A stretch of 64,000 bases of DNA from Lepraria neglecta (GCA_033220425.1 CM065648.1:248001-312000), one strand, 5' to 3'; positions 22,421-34,249 are shown, counted from the stretch's first letter. Program-made: numbers and translations. The notes: generated by a model not told the origin, from the letters alone.

Positions 22421-22988
22421 GATAATAAACGGAGATACTAGTACTAATTTACTATTAGTTCCCCGTTAGTTTTTGACAGGGATTCAAACTTATTGCACCC
22501 TACTGTATAAGAAGGTGCTAGGGAGAGATCATCCCGACCAAGGGCGATACTGTGGTTTGTGTGCAGGGTTGGAGAGGCGGGATAGGGCATACGAATACGC
22601 TGAGAGTTGTTCCGGCAGAGGAGGATTTGGGGTTGGACCAGAATGCTTGAACGTCTGATATCTCGATGTGGGAGACGGGCTGGATGTACGAAAATGAACA
22701 CAAGGGATGAGGGACTGTGTGGATAGACCTTTTCTTCTTTTGTCTTTGGGTGTGTATGGAGTGAACTTGATGCGATGGGTAGCTGAAAAATTCACGTATG
22801 AGATACCATGACTTTTTGCTTTTCAGCCGTCTCTGAAGTAGATTGGCCACCTGTTCCTAATATACTGCCTTAATGACCGATCCAAGACATAGGTACCAAA
22901 GCCTACACGAAGCCTCAAGATACGAGAGGCGGACAGGGTTAACAGCCTTACACCGGCGCAGGTGCACGAGTTATAGCCTCTATCTCAG
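22421..22988. other. intergenic, no recognised feature
   Basis: About 570 bp between the transposase remnant and the 3' end of the alpha/beta hydrolase gene. Short open frames overlap on both strands without domain content. Confidence 0.4.
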
Positions 22989-24259
22989 CTACACCCCTCC
23001 TCCTGACCTAGCGACTTTCTCGAACACGTCCCGGAGCGCGCCTTTCTTGTAATCCACGATCAAGGAGTCGTGGTTCGCTTTGGGATACGTCTTCGTCGCA
23101 AAATCCACGCTTTCTTTGAACTCATCCTGCTGCCAGCACTGCTCGAAGTACTCCTGCCCGCGCTTTCCGATCATTATGTCCGAGCCGCTGAAGAAAGCCT
23201 CGACTTTCAGCTTTGCTCTGCCAGGATTCTGCTGCTGCAAAGTGCGTTCGTTCTGGGCGATCGACCTTATGCACGCCGCATAGTCCTGCGCCTCCCCCCA
23301 GTCAGCATCCTCGCATTTTCGAAGACACAGCTTTGCTTCATCGTTGACGCCGTTTGTGTCTTCGGCGAACTTGTACTTCGTAGACAAATTATCGATTGCT
23401 TTCGCCGTTTCTTCATCGACGCCATAGCGCTCTGCTGGAGTCGTGGAAGTTGAGACTTCAGTGCCTGGAATGTCTGTGCTTGCGGTTGAAGAAAAGAGGG
23501 ATGCTGCGGATGAGAGTAGACCACCGGACCAGGAGGTGCTGGGCATTATCTTGTTATTGATGAAGATGTTCAGATCAGCCCATGAGTCCATCATGCCGAT
23601 GGGGAGTTTAGAGAGGAGGGTTGTTAGGGTTGCGCCGGAGGCCGCTATGTGGACATAGGGAGCTAATGCGGTGGTCAGCTTTCGCGGGATGAGTGGATTT
23701 CTCGAGCTGCTTGGGACAAACCTAGGAATGCTACACTAGGTGCCTTTGGGTCAAGGAAGGTCCGGTGGTGGAGCAGGGTGTTGAGCGTGTACACGGCACC
23801 GGCACTATGTGTCATGAGGCTGATGTGCTCGATATCGAGCTTCTGTAGCAGTGCTGGGACTGTCTCGAGCCAGACTTTCATGCGGATGTTGATGGCCACG
23901 GGCGTGGAGCCCCCCATCGCTGGTCTCGCGTCTCCAGTCAGCTCTAACTGGAACGAGCATATCCGGAAGCGCAGTTACCTATCGGTGCATATGAGTCGCA
24001 CGCCACAGTCTCTCGCCAGCTTATTAGAATCTAGAGCGCTCCATCGAGAGCAAAACATTGGTCCAATGAAGAGGATGACTGGTAAGGATGCATCGTCGAA
24101 GTTATTCGTTGTAGAGTATGTCACTCGAAGCTTTGGATGGTCTGCTGTTTCGGGAAGCCATAGAGCACGGTGGAAGTACTTGGAGCAGAGCGTACGGATA
24201 GCCTGGTCTCTTGGCGAGGAAAGCGCATTGGAGATGGTGGATGTTTTAGAAGCGGACAT
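22989..24259 (-). CDS. alpha/beta-hydrolase fold protein
   Basis: Three exons, 24259-23979, 23924-23722 and 23662-22989 (introns of 54 and 59 bp), join in frame to 385 residues. The core reads VILFIGPMFCSRW, then CGVRLICTDR with PAMGGSTPVAINIRMKVW restored across intron 1. The nucleophile elbow is SLMTHSAGAVYTLNTLL, and VAFL with APYVHIAAS is restored across intron 2. The Ser in HSAG is the likely nucleophile; the acid and His cannot be placed with certainty. From about residue 210 the protein is Ser/Thr-rich and then helical with acidic-basic stretches. There is no signal peptide. Intron 2 uses the weaker donor GTTTGT. The gene is intact although it sits between transposon remnants. Substrate unknown. 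Confidence 0.82.
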
Positions 24260-24349
24260 ACTTAAGAGTTACGAGGTATGGCCTGTTGAAAGAGCACGAG
24301 CATAGCTAGAGAACAGGAGAAGATCTTGTATTCATGCCTCGTTACCCGA

Positions 24350-25780
24350 AGTCTCCCGGCCTCACCCCCGATCGGGACTGGGTGAGCGCCGCCTTAACGT
24401 CACATACTTGGGTGACTAGCGCTCGACAAAGGGTGATTCAGGGTGATTGAGCACCCTCTCGTGGGGGGCAGCTACGGCCTGGCCCCAAATTTAGCAGATT
24501 TCATTACGTTTATGATTCGCTAGGTCAGGGTCAGATTCAGGCGCACAACTTTTTAACCCAACGCTGACTCAGGTTATACGCAACTTTCCAACCACCGGTG
24601 GGGACGCGTAGCAGGACAAGTTCGATATCCTATAGGGAATCAGCAAAGGGCCCCTCACATCGGTCCACTGACTTACCCTGTAGCGGAGAGCTGCATCGAA
24701 TTTTCCATCTTTGTCAGGGAAGAAGGCGCCGATTCTCGCACCAGTCCAGCAGTATACAGACATCAGAAAAGGGAATTGGACTTTGTTGCGTGGATGGATA
24801 AAGTGGGCTTCGTCGACAGTCCAGAAAGTATGGTTGAATGCAATCAGCTCCTTTTTCCCGAACAAATGCTTCTCTTGTCGCTTGTTCACAACAAGGCCGT
24901 CCTTAAACAAGGTCCGCCTCACCCACTGACGGAGTTCATGTCAGCTAGACAGGCGCTACCACTGGGGCCAGAGCGCACTTACGGCGTATATCTGTTTTCT
25001 GTCTTGCTTCGTGACGATGCTACCGGTCAGTCGAGTGAACGCAGCAAAAAACCTCTCCACCTGGCTGTTCAGGGAGTCGGCAGTCACCCGGGGGGCAAGC
25101 TTTCCGTCACTGGTAAGGGCATAGAAGCGAAAGAAATCTTTCGTGGTGGCCCGGTCGAGAGGAGGTAGCCCTGCTCGAAGGCTATGCGCTCCAGTTGTGT
25201 ATGGGGCGTCGACCACATCATCGAGGAACGGCACTCCTTCGTCGTGTTTCTCTTTCTTGACAGAAGCTACCCACCTGCGTAAAGTCGTCAGTCCAAGCCT
25301 CATTGCATGATCGAACAGACGTTCAGACGTACATCTCGTAGCGCTCTAAAACATAACTCTGATCTCTTAGGCTCTTCGGCTCGTATGTGGGGCTGGCTTC
25401 CTTGCTGTCCTCTTCGTGGCAAGCTCCATAGCTGTAGCCGTTGGCCTTGGCTTTCTTGGCTACCTCTTCAGTTGATAGTTTTTTCCGGCCCATGATCCTG
25501 TAGAGCAAGGGCAATGACTGCAGCGTGAAAGGTGCGGGTTTGGTTACAAGAACGAGAGTCGAAGAGCCAGAGATGGGGGGCGGCGCACCGCTCCCCTTTG
25601 AACTCTACTTCCCCGGTCATCTCTAGAGCAAGCTGTGCGCGACCGCGAGTGGGGGATGGGTGTGAGCATGGTGAGCGAAAAATGTTCATCATCCGGGTGG
25701 GGTGCTGCTCACCCCTGCTCACCTAACTCACTCGCTAAAGCGGCCACACCCGTGTGAGCTCCGAGTGAGTACATTTCTGA
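24350..25780. mobile_element. possible element with degenerate inverted ends around the DUF3435 fragment
   Basis: The left end (about 24358-24402) contains ggcctcacc and then gggtgagcgccgccttaacg. The right end (about 25697-25780) read on the minus strand gives aaatgtactcactcggagct and then ggccgctttagcg. The same two end types, in the same order and orientation, frame the block at 40855-43587. Similarity is about 75%, so this is an inference rather than a clean TIR call. Confidence 0.45.
24537..25493 (-). pseudogene. truncated DUF3435 (FluG-domain-labelled) tyrosine recombinase
   Basis: Four exons, 25493-25333, 25274-24983, 24925-24677 and 24629-24537, join perfectly through GT-AG introns to 264 residues. 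The start is MGRKKLSTEEVAKKAKANG and the next block is YEPKSLRDQSYVLERYEM. Then come TTKDFFRFYALTSDGKLAPR, EKHLFGKKELIAFNHTFWT, VYCWTGARIGAFFPDKDGKF and RYRDIELVLLR. It breaks off at NLSQRWVKKLCA followed by TGA, exactly where relatives go on for several hundred residues with the C-terminal catalytic part. DUF3435 proteins include the captain recombinases of Starship giant transposons. This copy lacks the catalytic Tyr region, so it cannot act alone. Splice sites are intact, so truncation looks recent relative to point decay. Confidence 0.82.
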
Positions 25781-25967
25781 TGGCTTGATCTGCCAAGCCT
25801 GGTTTCCTAAACTCAACAATTTGACAGCAAAGGTCTTTTCGTGTCGCACCACCTTGAAGCAGTTCGCCGTGACTGCAAGCTTCATGCAAGCCGAGCAGGT
25901 TCCTTTACCTGCCGAAGCTGTCCCTGGTATTATCAGAGACGAGACAAAATGTCTGCGCTGTCACTTA

Positions 25968-26182
25968 GAAGGGTTCACCCCTCAAGTACGCAAACCCCCC
26001 AAGTGCGCACGGCCCTAACGAGCGCCTTGGAGCTGGCCGTTTAGGCAACGTGGAAATGCCCCGGAACTTGACGGCCTCGCAGCTTTAGGGGCCAGTTCAT
26101 TGCGCCTAAATAACCTACTCTAGGGCGCTCGTTAGGGCCGTGCGCACTTGGGGGGTTTGCGTACTTGAGGGGTGAACCCTTC
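25968..26182. mobile_element. MITE, 215 bp, TA target duplication
   Basis: Perfect 59-bp terminal inverted repeats start with gaagggttcacccctcaa and continue with gtacgcaaacccccc. TA flanks both sides (25966-25967 and 26183-26184). The two arms make up more than half the element and could form a long hairpin. The outer 18 bp are identical to those of the element at 19401-19707, while the rest differs. Confidence 0.93.
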
Positions 26183-27363
26183 TAGGCTTGGAGGAGGCTC
26201 CTGAAATGCCTCCCAGGACTCCTTCAGCCTGTGCTCCAATTTTCTTCATCGAACGTGCTCCAAACTCTCGCAACGGTGCGAAATGCCAGCTTTCACCCTC
26301 CACAATCCATTCTTCGGTCTACGGCTTGGGCCAGCGATACAGCCAGGTCGTCTTATTCGCCGCCTCGGACCTCGTCCGCGCAGCAGCTCAGTTCGAACAG
26401 ATGATTCCTTTTTAGAGCATGCTAGAGCACCTTTTCGCTCGACTACGTCGCTCCGAAGCCTCCTGCCTTTGCCTTCCTTTGCCGGCCACAGCTTCACCAC
26501 TGCTCAGCTGATCTGCGATACTGGTTGAGAATCCAGCTTGTGGCGAGGACCCTACGGCGAAGTGACTATCAAAATGATTATCTCTCTTCACGATCACTGG
26601 GGCTTTCCACTTGTCTGCCTGGCCGTGTCGACAAGGATCGTACCTTAGCCGTGATCGGATGGAATTAAAGGAGCCTTGGCTTCGACACGATCGACATTGC
26701 TCCTTTGCGTGTCTGCCTGGCTGCGCCGACAAGGATGCCGCAATTGCGTTGTTCTAGTGACGTGGCCTCGAGACGCCGATCTCGTGTTTGGGCAGGCGTG
26801 GTGGACGGCGCGGAACAGCCGATGCGTCATAGAGTCTCAGCTCGAAGATCCAGCCCGCTGCAGCTGATGTGGCTCGACCGGATATGGATGTCTCCGAGGG
26901 GCGCAGGGAAAAAAGTTGCATAGGATGCCGATACGCAGGGAACGCTCAGCTCGTATGATGCGTGGATCGAATACGAAGGTGCAATGGCCGGGAGCTGTGC
27001 CTGAGCGTGCAACTTGGTGTGAGGCGAATGACTGGAGATAGGCGATTAATGGTGTTAAGAGGAAGAGAAGGCGAAGGACGGGGTATATAAGCCGGGAAGA
27101 TCCCAGTGCGTGGTCTGGTAACCTTGGGTATATATAATCTACCGCTCGCCATCTCTCTTCACCTGGAATTTACCCTCTAGACTACTAAGTCAAAAATAGT
27201 CAGACTATTTCTATCCTCTGGTTCCCTTTGCGCTTGTACAATGGCCTTTGTTGGGATAGGTTCTTTCCATCACTTTTAACCCCTAAAGGCAGGCCTACAT
27301 CGCGATAGGCGGGAGTTTCTATACCTCAGGCGGTCTAAAAAAATTACATAGCTAGTTCAATAA

Positions 27364-27418
27364 ATGGTTCCCGCTCTAGATTACACCTATTTTTGGTAGG
27401 GATTAGAGCGCGAACCAT
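27364..27418. repeat. imperfect 15-bp inverted repeat (hairpin)
   Basis: The arms atggttcccgctcta and tagagcgcgaaccat match in 14 of 15 positions around a 25-bp loop. It lies in the gene-poor region with no neighbouring gene, so a terminator role is not suggested; a transposon end is possible. Confidence 0.55.
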
Positions 27419-28057
27419 GCACCTCGCTGGCGATGCTATGTCGCCGGCGCAGACGTCGCTGCCGCCCCTAGAGCGGTCTGGCGGAAGACCAGCAGCTGCA
27501 GCTCCGCTACAGGGCGGAAATTTGGTATACGGCGGAGCGGGCGGAGTTGGCTCACTGCCATAATTCTCGGGGGATCATAGGACCTTACTGGCGCCAGAAT
27601 TCATTGATAATATTATAGGAGTGTTCTAGCTAACCCTCATCCTCACTGCGGTATCTACGGCAAACGTTATCGACGTGTTACTACCCCTCCAGAGCTTGCA
27701 GCCTCGATATATCATAACCATCTTGCCCTAGTTCTTCTAGTGCTTGCTACACCCCCTATAGACGAATTAGTCCTGTCAACTTTGTATTCTTTATGCATGT
27801 AAACTACCTCTCGGCCTGAGATCCGTACTATATGGTTGTTACAGACTCGTCGAGGCCGTCTCTGTGGACGGAATAATGCAAGGGCAGTTTTTGAAAGACG
27901 CTACGACTTACGACAAGTCAGATTTCGTACTAAGTTGATAAATTATAATCTTATATGAGATAAAACCACAGGTAACGCATCAGCGATGGGTAAAGCGATG
28001 GGCTCGACGGGCTTCTTGATACCTATCGTATATAGGGGCCCTTCTTGCTGACGATGA

Positions 28058-28090
28058 TCTTCTTCTGGTCTTCTTCTGGTCTTCTTCTGG
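28058..28090. repeat. tandem repeat, 3 x 11 bp
   Basis: Three exact consecutive copies of tcttcttctgg. A simple short tandem repeat with no coding context. Confidence 0.85.
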
Positions 28091-30340
28091 TCTGCGAATC
28101 ACTGCCTCTACAACTAGGAGTCTCCGACGTAGAAGCTTCAGCTTAGTGTGACGTTTGACCTCGACTTGTTGGGCAGCAGTGAGTCGCCTCGACCGCCTCC
28201 ATCATCCACCGTCCCTTTCTAGCTCGATCCTGACTACGTATAGCGAGATGTTTACGATGAGCTCTGGCGACGGAGCTGCGAACCGGCGTCACGCGTGGCG
28301 CTCGTGGGACTTGGTGGCGTAGGGTGAGCCCGACCCATCTTGTTGATCCTGTAGGACCACAAGCTGATTGAAGAGCAAGCAAATCACAGCTGGTGATCAC
28401 GTACTCGTACCAAGTGCTGAAGGGGCGACCTGATAGCTGGGTGTTCTGGGTGTACGCAAGCAACGCGATTCGAAGAAGGATAACCTATGTCCAAGCGTGA
28501 TGGAAAACCCAGCGTAAAGTCTTGGCACTGCGTTCTCACGCCAGATACCCTCAATTTGGTCTAAATTGGGCTAATGACCCATATGAACAGATCCTAAGAC
28601 CACCATTCCTGCTGTCTCTGCGGTTGTTGTTCAAAATTACCACAGCGTTGATCATTGTGACGCCTATGACTGGTTACAGCATGTAAAAGCCGCATTCTTG
28701 ATCCGTGGCGGTACAATCAACGACGGCATCGGTGACAGTAAATTTAATGTTAGATAGAATTAATCATGTTATTTTCGATCTCTACAGAGGTCCAGAGTAA
28801 TCCATAGATATTGAAAGCGAGATTTTCGACCTTCATGCACCTAATTGAGATTCGTCGACGATCTTAAGGAAGGCGACGGAAGGAGCCGAATACGAAGCCG
28901 CAGAAATCTTGACTGCAGTCATTTGAACTGGCATGAGCAGCCGGTACGGCCCGATTTCGGAGCGTCCCTTAGCCACCAGTTCTGCAACAGACCCGCGCGC
29001 TTGGTATTGCTATTCACAATGCTGTTCGTGTCATGAATGCTCTCTCCATTCCTTCTCCGAGCGCTGAGTCTTATATGATCATTGAGCCAGATCTCTAACT
29101 GGTATAAGTGGATAGCCAAGCCAGCCTCCCCTGCCTCAGGTGCGACATGAGGATCGAGAAAGTTCTTCGGGTTGCGGGAGCGATGAGAGTACCTGAGAGT
29201 GGAGCTATAGACTTGGAAGTGCCCGTTGTGCTCTTGGATTTGAGAGCAGGGCACCCTGAATTCACAGGTATTCGCGAAGGATCGATGTAAACCTTTGACA
29301 TGTAGTCTAGGGGTTTTTGGTGTTAGGCATTTGTGTACGGACGCTCAGCGCTAACTTACGAGTTATTAACAAGAACTATCCTTCAAAGCTTTCCACCCGC
29401 TTCGATCATAAATCCAGCTGGCTGCTTCATCTTGACTAGATTGGGTCGATGATAGCTAGCTTGGCACGACATGGAAACCACATCTCGATGTCTTCGACAA
29501 GTGTGTCTAGTTACTGGATGGATGACGTACTGCCAGCTTTCTTTTTCGCTTTTGCTCGAGTTGAGTGGACTAAGCAAAACTATGTTCCTGCCTCATGTCT
29601 GCAATTTGATTCAGGACAGTAACCCTTCTGCCGTCCTTAGACCTGTCAGAGCTATTTTAAAATTCAAACCCCTGTTTATCGCTAAAATGCCCATTCAGGA
29701 ATCTGTTCATAAACTTCAGCCCAAAGCCAGCGATTGTACTTTCCTTGACTCCGCAAATCGAGTGAAATTAAGGCAAGTGCTCTGCGAATCGCGAAAGCAT
29801 GATCGGTACCAAGAGCATGAGATTGAAGAGACGATCGGACCAGTGCATTTCGAGTTGTAGTTCTGAGAACAGAACATTCTTCTTAATCGACTAAGTCACA
29901 TGGTAGTTTTCCTGTTAAAGAAGATTCTGGAGGGGACCTTGGTGAGTGAGCCAACCTGGTACGCCTGCAACGTAAGTCTTTTGCAAGTTTTCTTGTACGT
30001 CTTGCCACGTATCTACTCATCATTCTTACGAAGCTTGGCAACGGAAGTTTCGCGCAGATTTGAGGCCTATTCTTAGCAGCTAGGCAGCTTTCACATGTAA
30101 AACACTCGAGACGAACCAACTTTTCTCGGATACATGCCAATGAATGGACTGGGTCCTAGAGAGCTGAATCAAGCATTCGCCAAATTATTTTTCTCCTTCC
30201 CCATTGCTCTGACCATTTTGACGGACGCTTTCCACACAAACCAACTATCTACATATTCGAACCAGCCAACTCGAATATTCTGAACGGACTCTTCCCTCAC
30301 CGATCATCCATCTATACAAACACACCAACTGGAGAACAAA

Positions 30341-31101
30341 ATGTTCAGCGATCTACCCAACTTCCAAATCTCCGAAATGGCTTCATCCCCTCCCTTCCGA
30401 TTCCTTGAGCTGCCTGCGGAAATTCGCAACCAAATCTGCGAGGACGATTTCCGAACCGCTGGCTTTCTTTTTTTTTTGTTTTTTTGAAAGACTCCTTTCC
30501 ACTTACGCACTTGTCAGAAGATATACCAGGAGACGTTGGCCATGGCGGATGGGAGCAAATCCCGACTCCCGACTCAGGGTTTTGTTCTCGAGCCACAAAA
30601 TGAATCGAAAAGCGGGAGGAGAAGGGTACGAGAGCCCCATGTTTCCCGACCTAGTGGTAGTTCACCAATTTGAGTGCAGCCTTTTCTGGGCGAACTTCGG
30701 CCAACACAAAGAACACCTTCCCGCCAACTTCGAAGACTTTGCGAGGTTTAAAGACGTCCATATCATCGTTGCCGAGGAGTGGGAGACTTCCGTAATTGAG
30801 GATAGATGGCCGCTCGAAAACTTCTTCCATTAAATTCACTGAGGAGGGTAATAACTGGTTCTCCAACACAAAAGTGGCACTCCACGTTCCACAGACTTCA
30901 CGCAAAGAGCGAATCAACACCTTTTCGATGAATTTCAAGCCTCTGGAAAAACTCAAGGGCAAGGTGACTATTGTGGCTACCGATTTAGCTTGGGGTGCGT
31001 GTCTTTGGCCCAGCCCCGGGAAGGACTGGGAATTAAGTATCAACGGAAAGGAGCGATTTCGCGAACGGGAAGTCCTGCGGAGTTATGAATTTTGGAGATA
31101 G
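30341..31101 (+). pseudogene. F-box-like fungal protein, frameshifted
   Basis: An ATG at 30341 opens a frame with FRFLELPAEIRNQI, the typical start of F-box-like/2EXR fungal proteins. The family text then jumps frames: IYQETLAMADGSKSRL in a second frame; VHQFECSLFWANFGQHKEHLP to DRWPLENFFH in a third; then IKFTEEGNNWFSNTKVALHVP to the end at 31101. A run of 10 T, a G and 7 T near 30466-30485 marks the first break. The jumps at about 30640 and 30830 are not explained by good introns. The short middle (the usual TCRQIYQE context) is also partly missing. Decayed single gene. Confidence 0.7.
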
Positions 31102-31261
31102 TCTGCAAAGTGCAATCCGAAGTGCAGTTGGGGCCACTCACACTGCAAATTCCATTCGAAATGTAGCTGGGAGAACTTACAGTGCAAGTTCCATTCGAGG
31201 TGGAGCCCCAAGAGCTGCACATTCCTGGCTCTCGGATAGATGATTAGGATTGTTTCCAAAT

Positions 31262-32059
31262 TCATACCTGTCTAATCATCTTCCTAACAAGCCTCACCTG
31301 CTCCTCAACTCCCAACCCTTGCACATCTGCCTCCTGCAACGCCCTCCCCACAAGCAAGGTCTCTTTCACCCCTCCACTTTTCACCCATACCTTCCCATTC
31401 CTCCCTACCGCGACTTCAAAAGCCACTTTCTCCGCTATCTCCTCCAGCACCGCAATCCCCCCGTCCTCTCTCTGCTTAGCCATCAACAACCTCCTCGCCA
31501 TACCCATACTAATATTGAACACCATACCACCCTTAAGCTCCCCCATTCCTTCGCTCTTGCCGGTCGAGGGGTTGTAGCATACGATTTCCGGATCTGTGTG
31601 TTTTGAAGCTGTAAGGACCCGCGCGTAGATTAAGCTGCCGGAGTTCAGTTGGGGCCGGGTCTTTTTGGTGGCACCTTCAAATGCTAGTTGGGGGAGTTGG
31701 GCGAATGTTGTGTGCGGGGTTATGGAGCAGGAGTAGAAGTCCGTGGAGGAGTGGTGGACGGTGGCGATAATGAGGTCGTTGGGTTGGGGGATGTACTGTT
31801 TTGAGGGGAGGATGTCAGTATAGGTCACAAGAAATGTTCTACCAATAGACCGATTTACCCGACCACTATTATTTTCCACCCATATTGCATTCTTCTTCTG
31901 GTCAATGCAGAGAAGCCCGGCGACCGTAGACGTTATGGTCGAGGGAGGAACATGTCGCAGGCCTGGACCAAGCTTGAGCAGTAGATTCGGGTTGGTAGGA
32001 TTGGGAAGGATATCTGGGGAGATGGTCCCGCCAGGGAGGACAAGTGTTTTGCTGGCCAT
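31262..32059 (-). CDS. RRP40: exosome complex subunit Rrp40
   Basis: Two exons, 32059-31859 and 31795-31262, give 244 residues, close to yeast Rrp40 (240). An intron of 63 bp (31858-31796) is a multiple of three and has no stop, so an unspliced reading also stays open. Splicing is preferred because it restores the conserved WVENNSGRYIPQPNDLIIA. An N-terminal region, an S1-like barrel (DLIIATVHHSSTDFYSCSI) and a KH domain with the GxNG-type sequence in VAVGRNGKVWVKS are visible. The protein is a cap subunit of the RNA exosome, needed for 3'-5' RNA processing and decay in nucleus and cytosol. The gene is divergent from SSZ1 with 243 bp between the start codons. Confidence 0.93.
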   Translation of the reverse strand: MASKTLVLPGGTISPDILPNPTNPNLLLKLGPGLRHVPPSTITSTVAGLLCIDQKKNAIWVENNSGRVNRSIGRTFLVTYTDILPSKQYIPQPNDLIIATVHHSSTDFYSCSITPHTTFAQLPQLAFEGATKKTRPQLNSGSLIYARVLTASKHTDPEIVCYNPSTGKSEGMGELKGGMVFNISMGMARRLLMAKQREDGGIAVLEEIAEKVAFEVAVGRNGKVWVKSGGVKETLLVGRALQEADVQGLGVEEQVRLVRKMIRQV

Positions 32060-32302
32060 TGGCCCGGAATTGTGTTTTTATTTGAGCAGCATCTTCGAGG
32101 GAAGCAATAAGGGCTTGTCCATTGATTTTTGGTTCTCGATAACGGCTGCCAAGCCGTGGAACGGATCTAACCGACGCCATTGAAAAGTGCGGGTTGCGAA
32201 AAAAAAGTCGATCCTTGCAGAACTTGATCATCTTGAGCCTTCTCTAGCAAAAAAAGCAATGATACCCTGAGTTCGCTTTCACAGTTACTTACACTTAGAA
32301 AG
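32060..32302. promoter_or_regulatory. bidirectional promoter RRP40 / SSZ1
   Basis: 243 bp separate the two start codons. The region contains A-runs (aaaaaaaag near 32198-32208, aaaaaaagc near 32248-32256), typical of nucleosome-free fungal promoters. Both genes serve RNA and ribosome functions, so shared control is plausible but not shown. Confidence 0.5.
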
Positions 32303-34249
32303 ATGAGCGCCCAGCAAGATGGTGAAGTGGCTTCACCCGAAGTCCATGCTATTGGAATATCATTCGGCAACTCAAACAGCTCCATCGCATATACATCCAA
32401 CGTATGTCCCAACGCTCACATGTGCCGAGGCAGTTGCAATCGTTCGTCTGTAAGCTGACAGTCCTATTATATAGGAAGGCAAGGCGGAAGTCATAGCGAA
32501 CGAAGAAGGAGACCGATATATCCCCTCGGTACTATCATACATCGAAGGCGAGGAATACCATGGCACACAAGCGAAATCGCAACTGGTTCGGAACAGCGAG
32601 AATACGGTTGCGTACTTCAGAGACTACCTAGGCAAAGAGTAAGGACCTTAGCTGCCTTACATTGCTCAGTGCTAATAAGCACGCCCAGCTTCGACTCAGT
32701 AGACCCTCGACCATGTCATGCCTCTGCACATGCCAAGAAGCACGGGTCCACCGTAGCTTTCTCAATACAGGATACTGGATCAGAAGCCCATAATTCAGTC
32801 ACGGTCTCAGAAATTACCACTCGTCACATCCGCCGATTGGCATCCTCAGCCTCTGATTTCATGGGCAAACAGGTCAATGCAGCTGTCATCAGCGTGCCTA
32901 CAAACTTTACAGAAACCCAGAGAGAAGCCTTGACTCAGGCGTCAAAAGAGGCTGGCGTCGAGGTGTTACAGATGATCTCAGAGCCTACTGCAGCAGTATT
33001 GGCCTACGACGCACGATCAGAGGCAGAGATTAAGGACAAGATCATCGTTGTGGCAGACTTTGGCGGGACGAGATCAGACATCGTTGTCGTTGCTTCGAGA
33101 GGCGGCATGTACAGCATACTATCCACGTCCCACGACTACGAGACCGCAGGCGCACAACTAGATCAGATACTTATCGACCACTTTGCGAAGGAATTTATCA
33201 AGAAGAATAAGACTGATCCACGGCAAAACCCAAGGAGTCTGGCGAAATTGAAGCTCGAGGCTGAAGCGACGAAGAAATCTTTGAGTCTGGGTGGTAATGC
33301 AAGCTTGAGTGTGGAGTCTCTTGCAGATGGTGTGGACTTTGCCTCCACCATCAATCGAACGCGCTATGAAATGCTCGCGGCTAAAGTCTTTGCGTCATTC
33401 ACCCGCATGATTGAAGACGCCGTGAGGAAAGCAGACCTTGACATATTGGATATAGACGAGGTATGCTCGCCCCTTATTGGACCATGAGTCGAGGATTCCC
33501 TCAATCTTTGACGGCCTATATTCCGAATTCAAGCACTGCTCTGACTAACAATGTCTCAGGTCATCCTCTCAGGCGGAACATCCCACACACCACGCATCTC
33601 TCAGAACCTCCAACGCCTTTTCTCACCCAAGACCCGAATCCTCTCCCCATCAACCCTCCCCACAGCAATCGACCCCTCGTCTCTCGCAGCCCGCGGAGCC
33701 GCTATTCAAGCCTCGCTAATCTCAGAATTCGACAAAGAAGACATTGAACAATCCACACATCCCATGGTAACCGTAACGCCTCATCTCCGCAACGCAATCG
33801 GCGTAATGGTCGTCACAGATGATATAAAGAAAGGTCTCTTTACTGCCCTTGTAGAGAAAGAAACAGCCGTCCCCTGTAGAAGGGTCGGTATCTTTGTTGC
33901 GCCTCGTGAAGGTGGAGATGTCATTGTTAAGGTCTGCGAAGGCGCGAGAGATATCAAAATCACGAAGAAGGAGAAGTCGAAGACAAATGGCAAGGCTGCA
34001 TCAGATGACTCAGATCTTGACAGCGACGATGAAGAAGAGGACGAGGAGGTCAGGGAGAAGATATGGAAGGTGGGTACTGTGCTGGCTGAAGCAGCAATCA
34101 AGGACGTGAAGAAGGGAGGGAAAGTCGAAGTCACGGTACACGTTGGGGCTGATTTGGGCGTGGTTGTTACTGCGAGGGAAGTCGGTGCTAAGGGAGGTGT
34201 GAGGGGGAACTTGGACAAGCCAAGGGTGGTTGAGAATGGGAGTGCATAA
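32303..34249 (+). CDS. SSZ1: ribosome-associated Hsp70-like protein Ssz1
   Basis: Four exons, 32303-32401, 32475-32638, 32689-33460 and 33560-34249, join in frame to 574 residues. It is an Hsp70 ATPase domain: IGISFGNSNSSIAYT at the start, VPTNFTETQREALTQASKEAG, the ISEPTAAVLAYD phosphate region, VVADFGGTRSDIVVV and VILSGGTSHTPRI. A short divergent C-terminal part with an acidic stretch (DSDLDSDDEEEDEEV) follows, lacking a full peptide-binding lid. This pattern is that of Ssz1, which with zuotin forms the ribosome-associated complex acting on nascent chains with Ssb. No breaks are seen. Confidence 0.93.

Larger units (their letters stand above)
26183..30340. other. 4.2-kb gene-poor stretch
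   Basis: No gene is supported. Base composition shifts between GC-rich (26.2-27.2 kb, 27.4-27.6 kb) and AT-rich parts. Open frames of 60-130 codons occur on both strands (for example 28143-28463 minus, 29471-29860 plus), none with a domain or homology I recognise. A hairpin at 27364-27418 and a triple 11-bp repeat at 28058-28090 are listed separately. This is probably old repeat debris. Confidence 0.5.

Noticed and set aside
23070-24305. Plus-strand frames over the alpha/beta hydrolase gene
   Set aside because: Antisense to three exons that join precisely; no domain on the plus strand.
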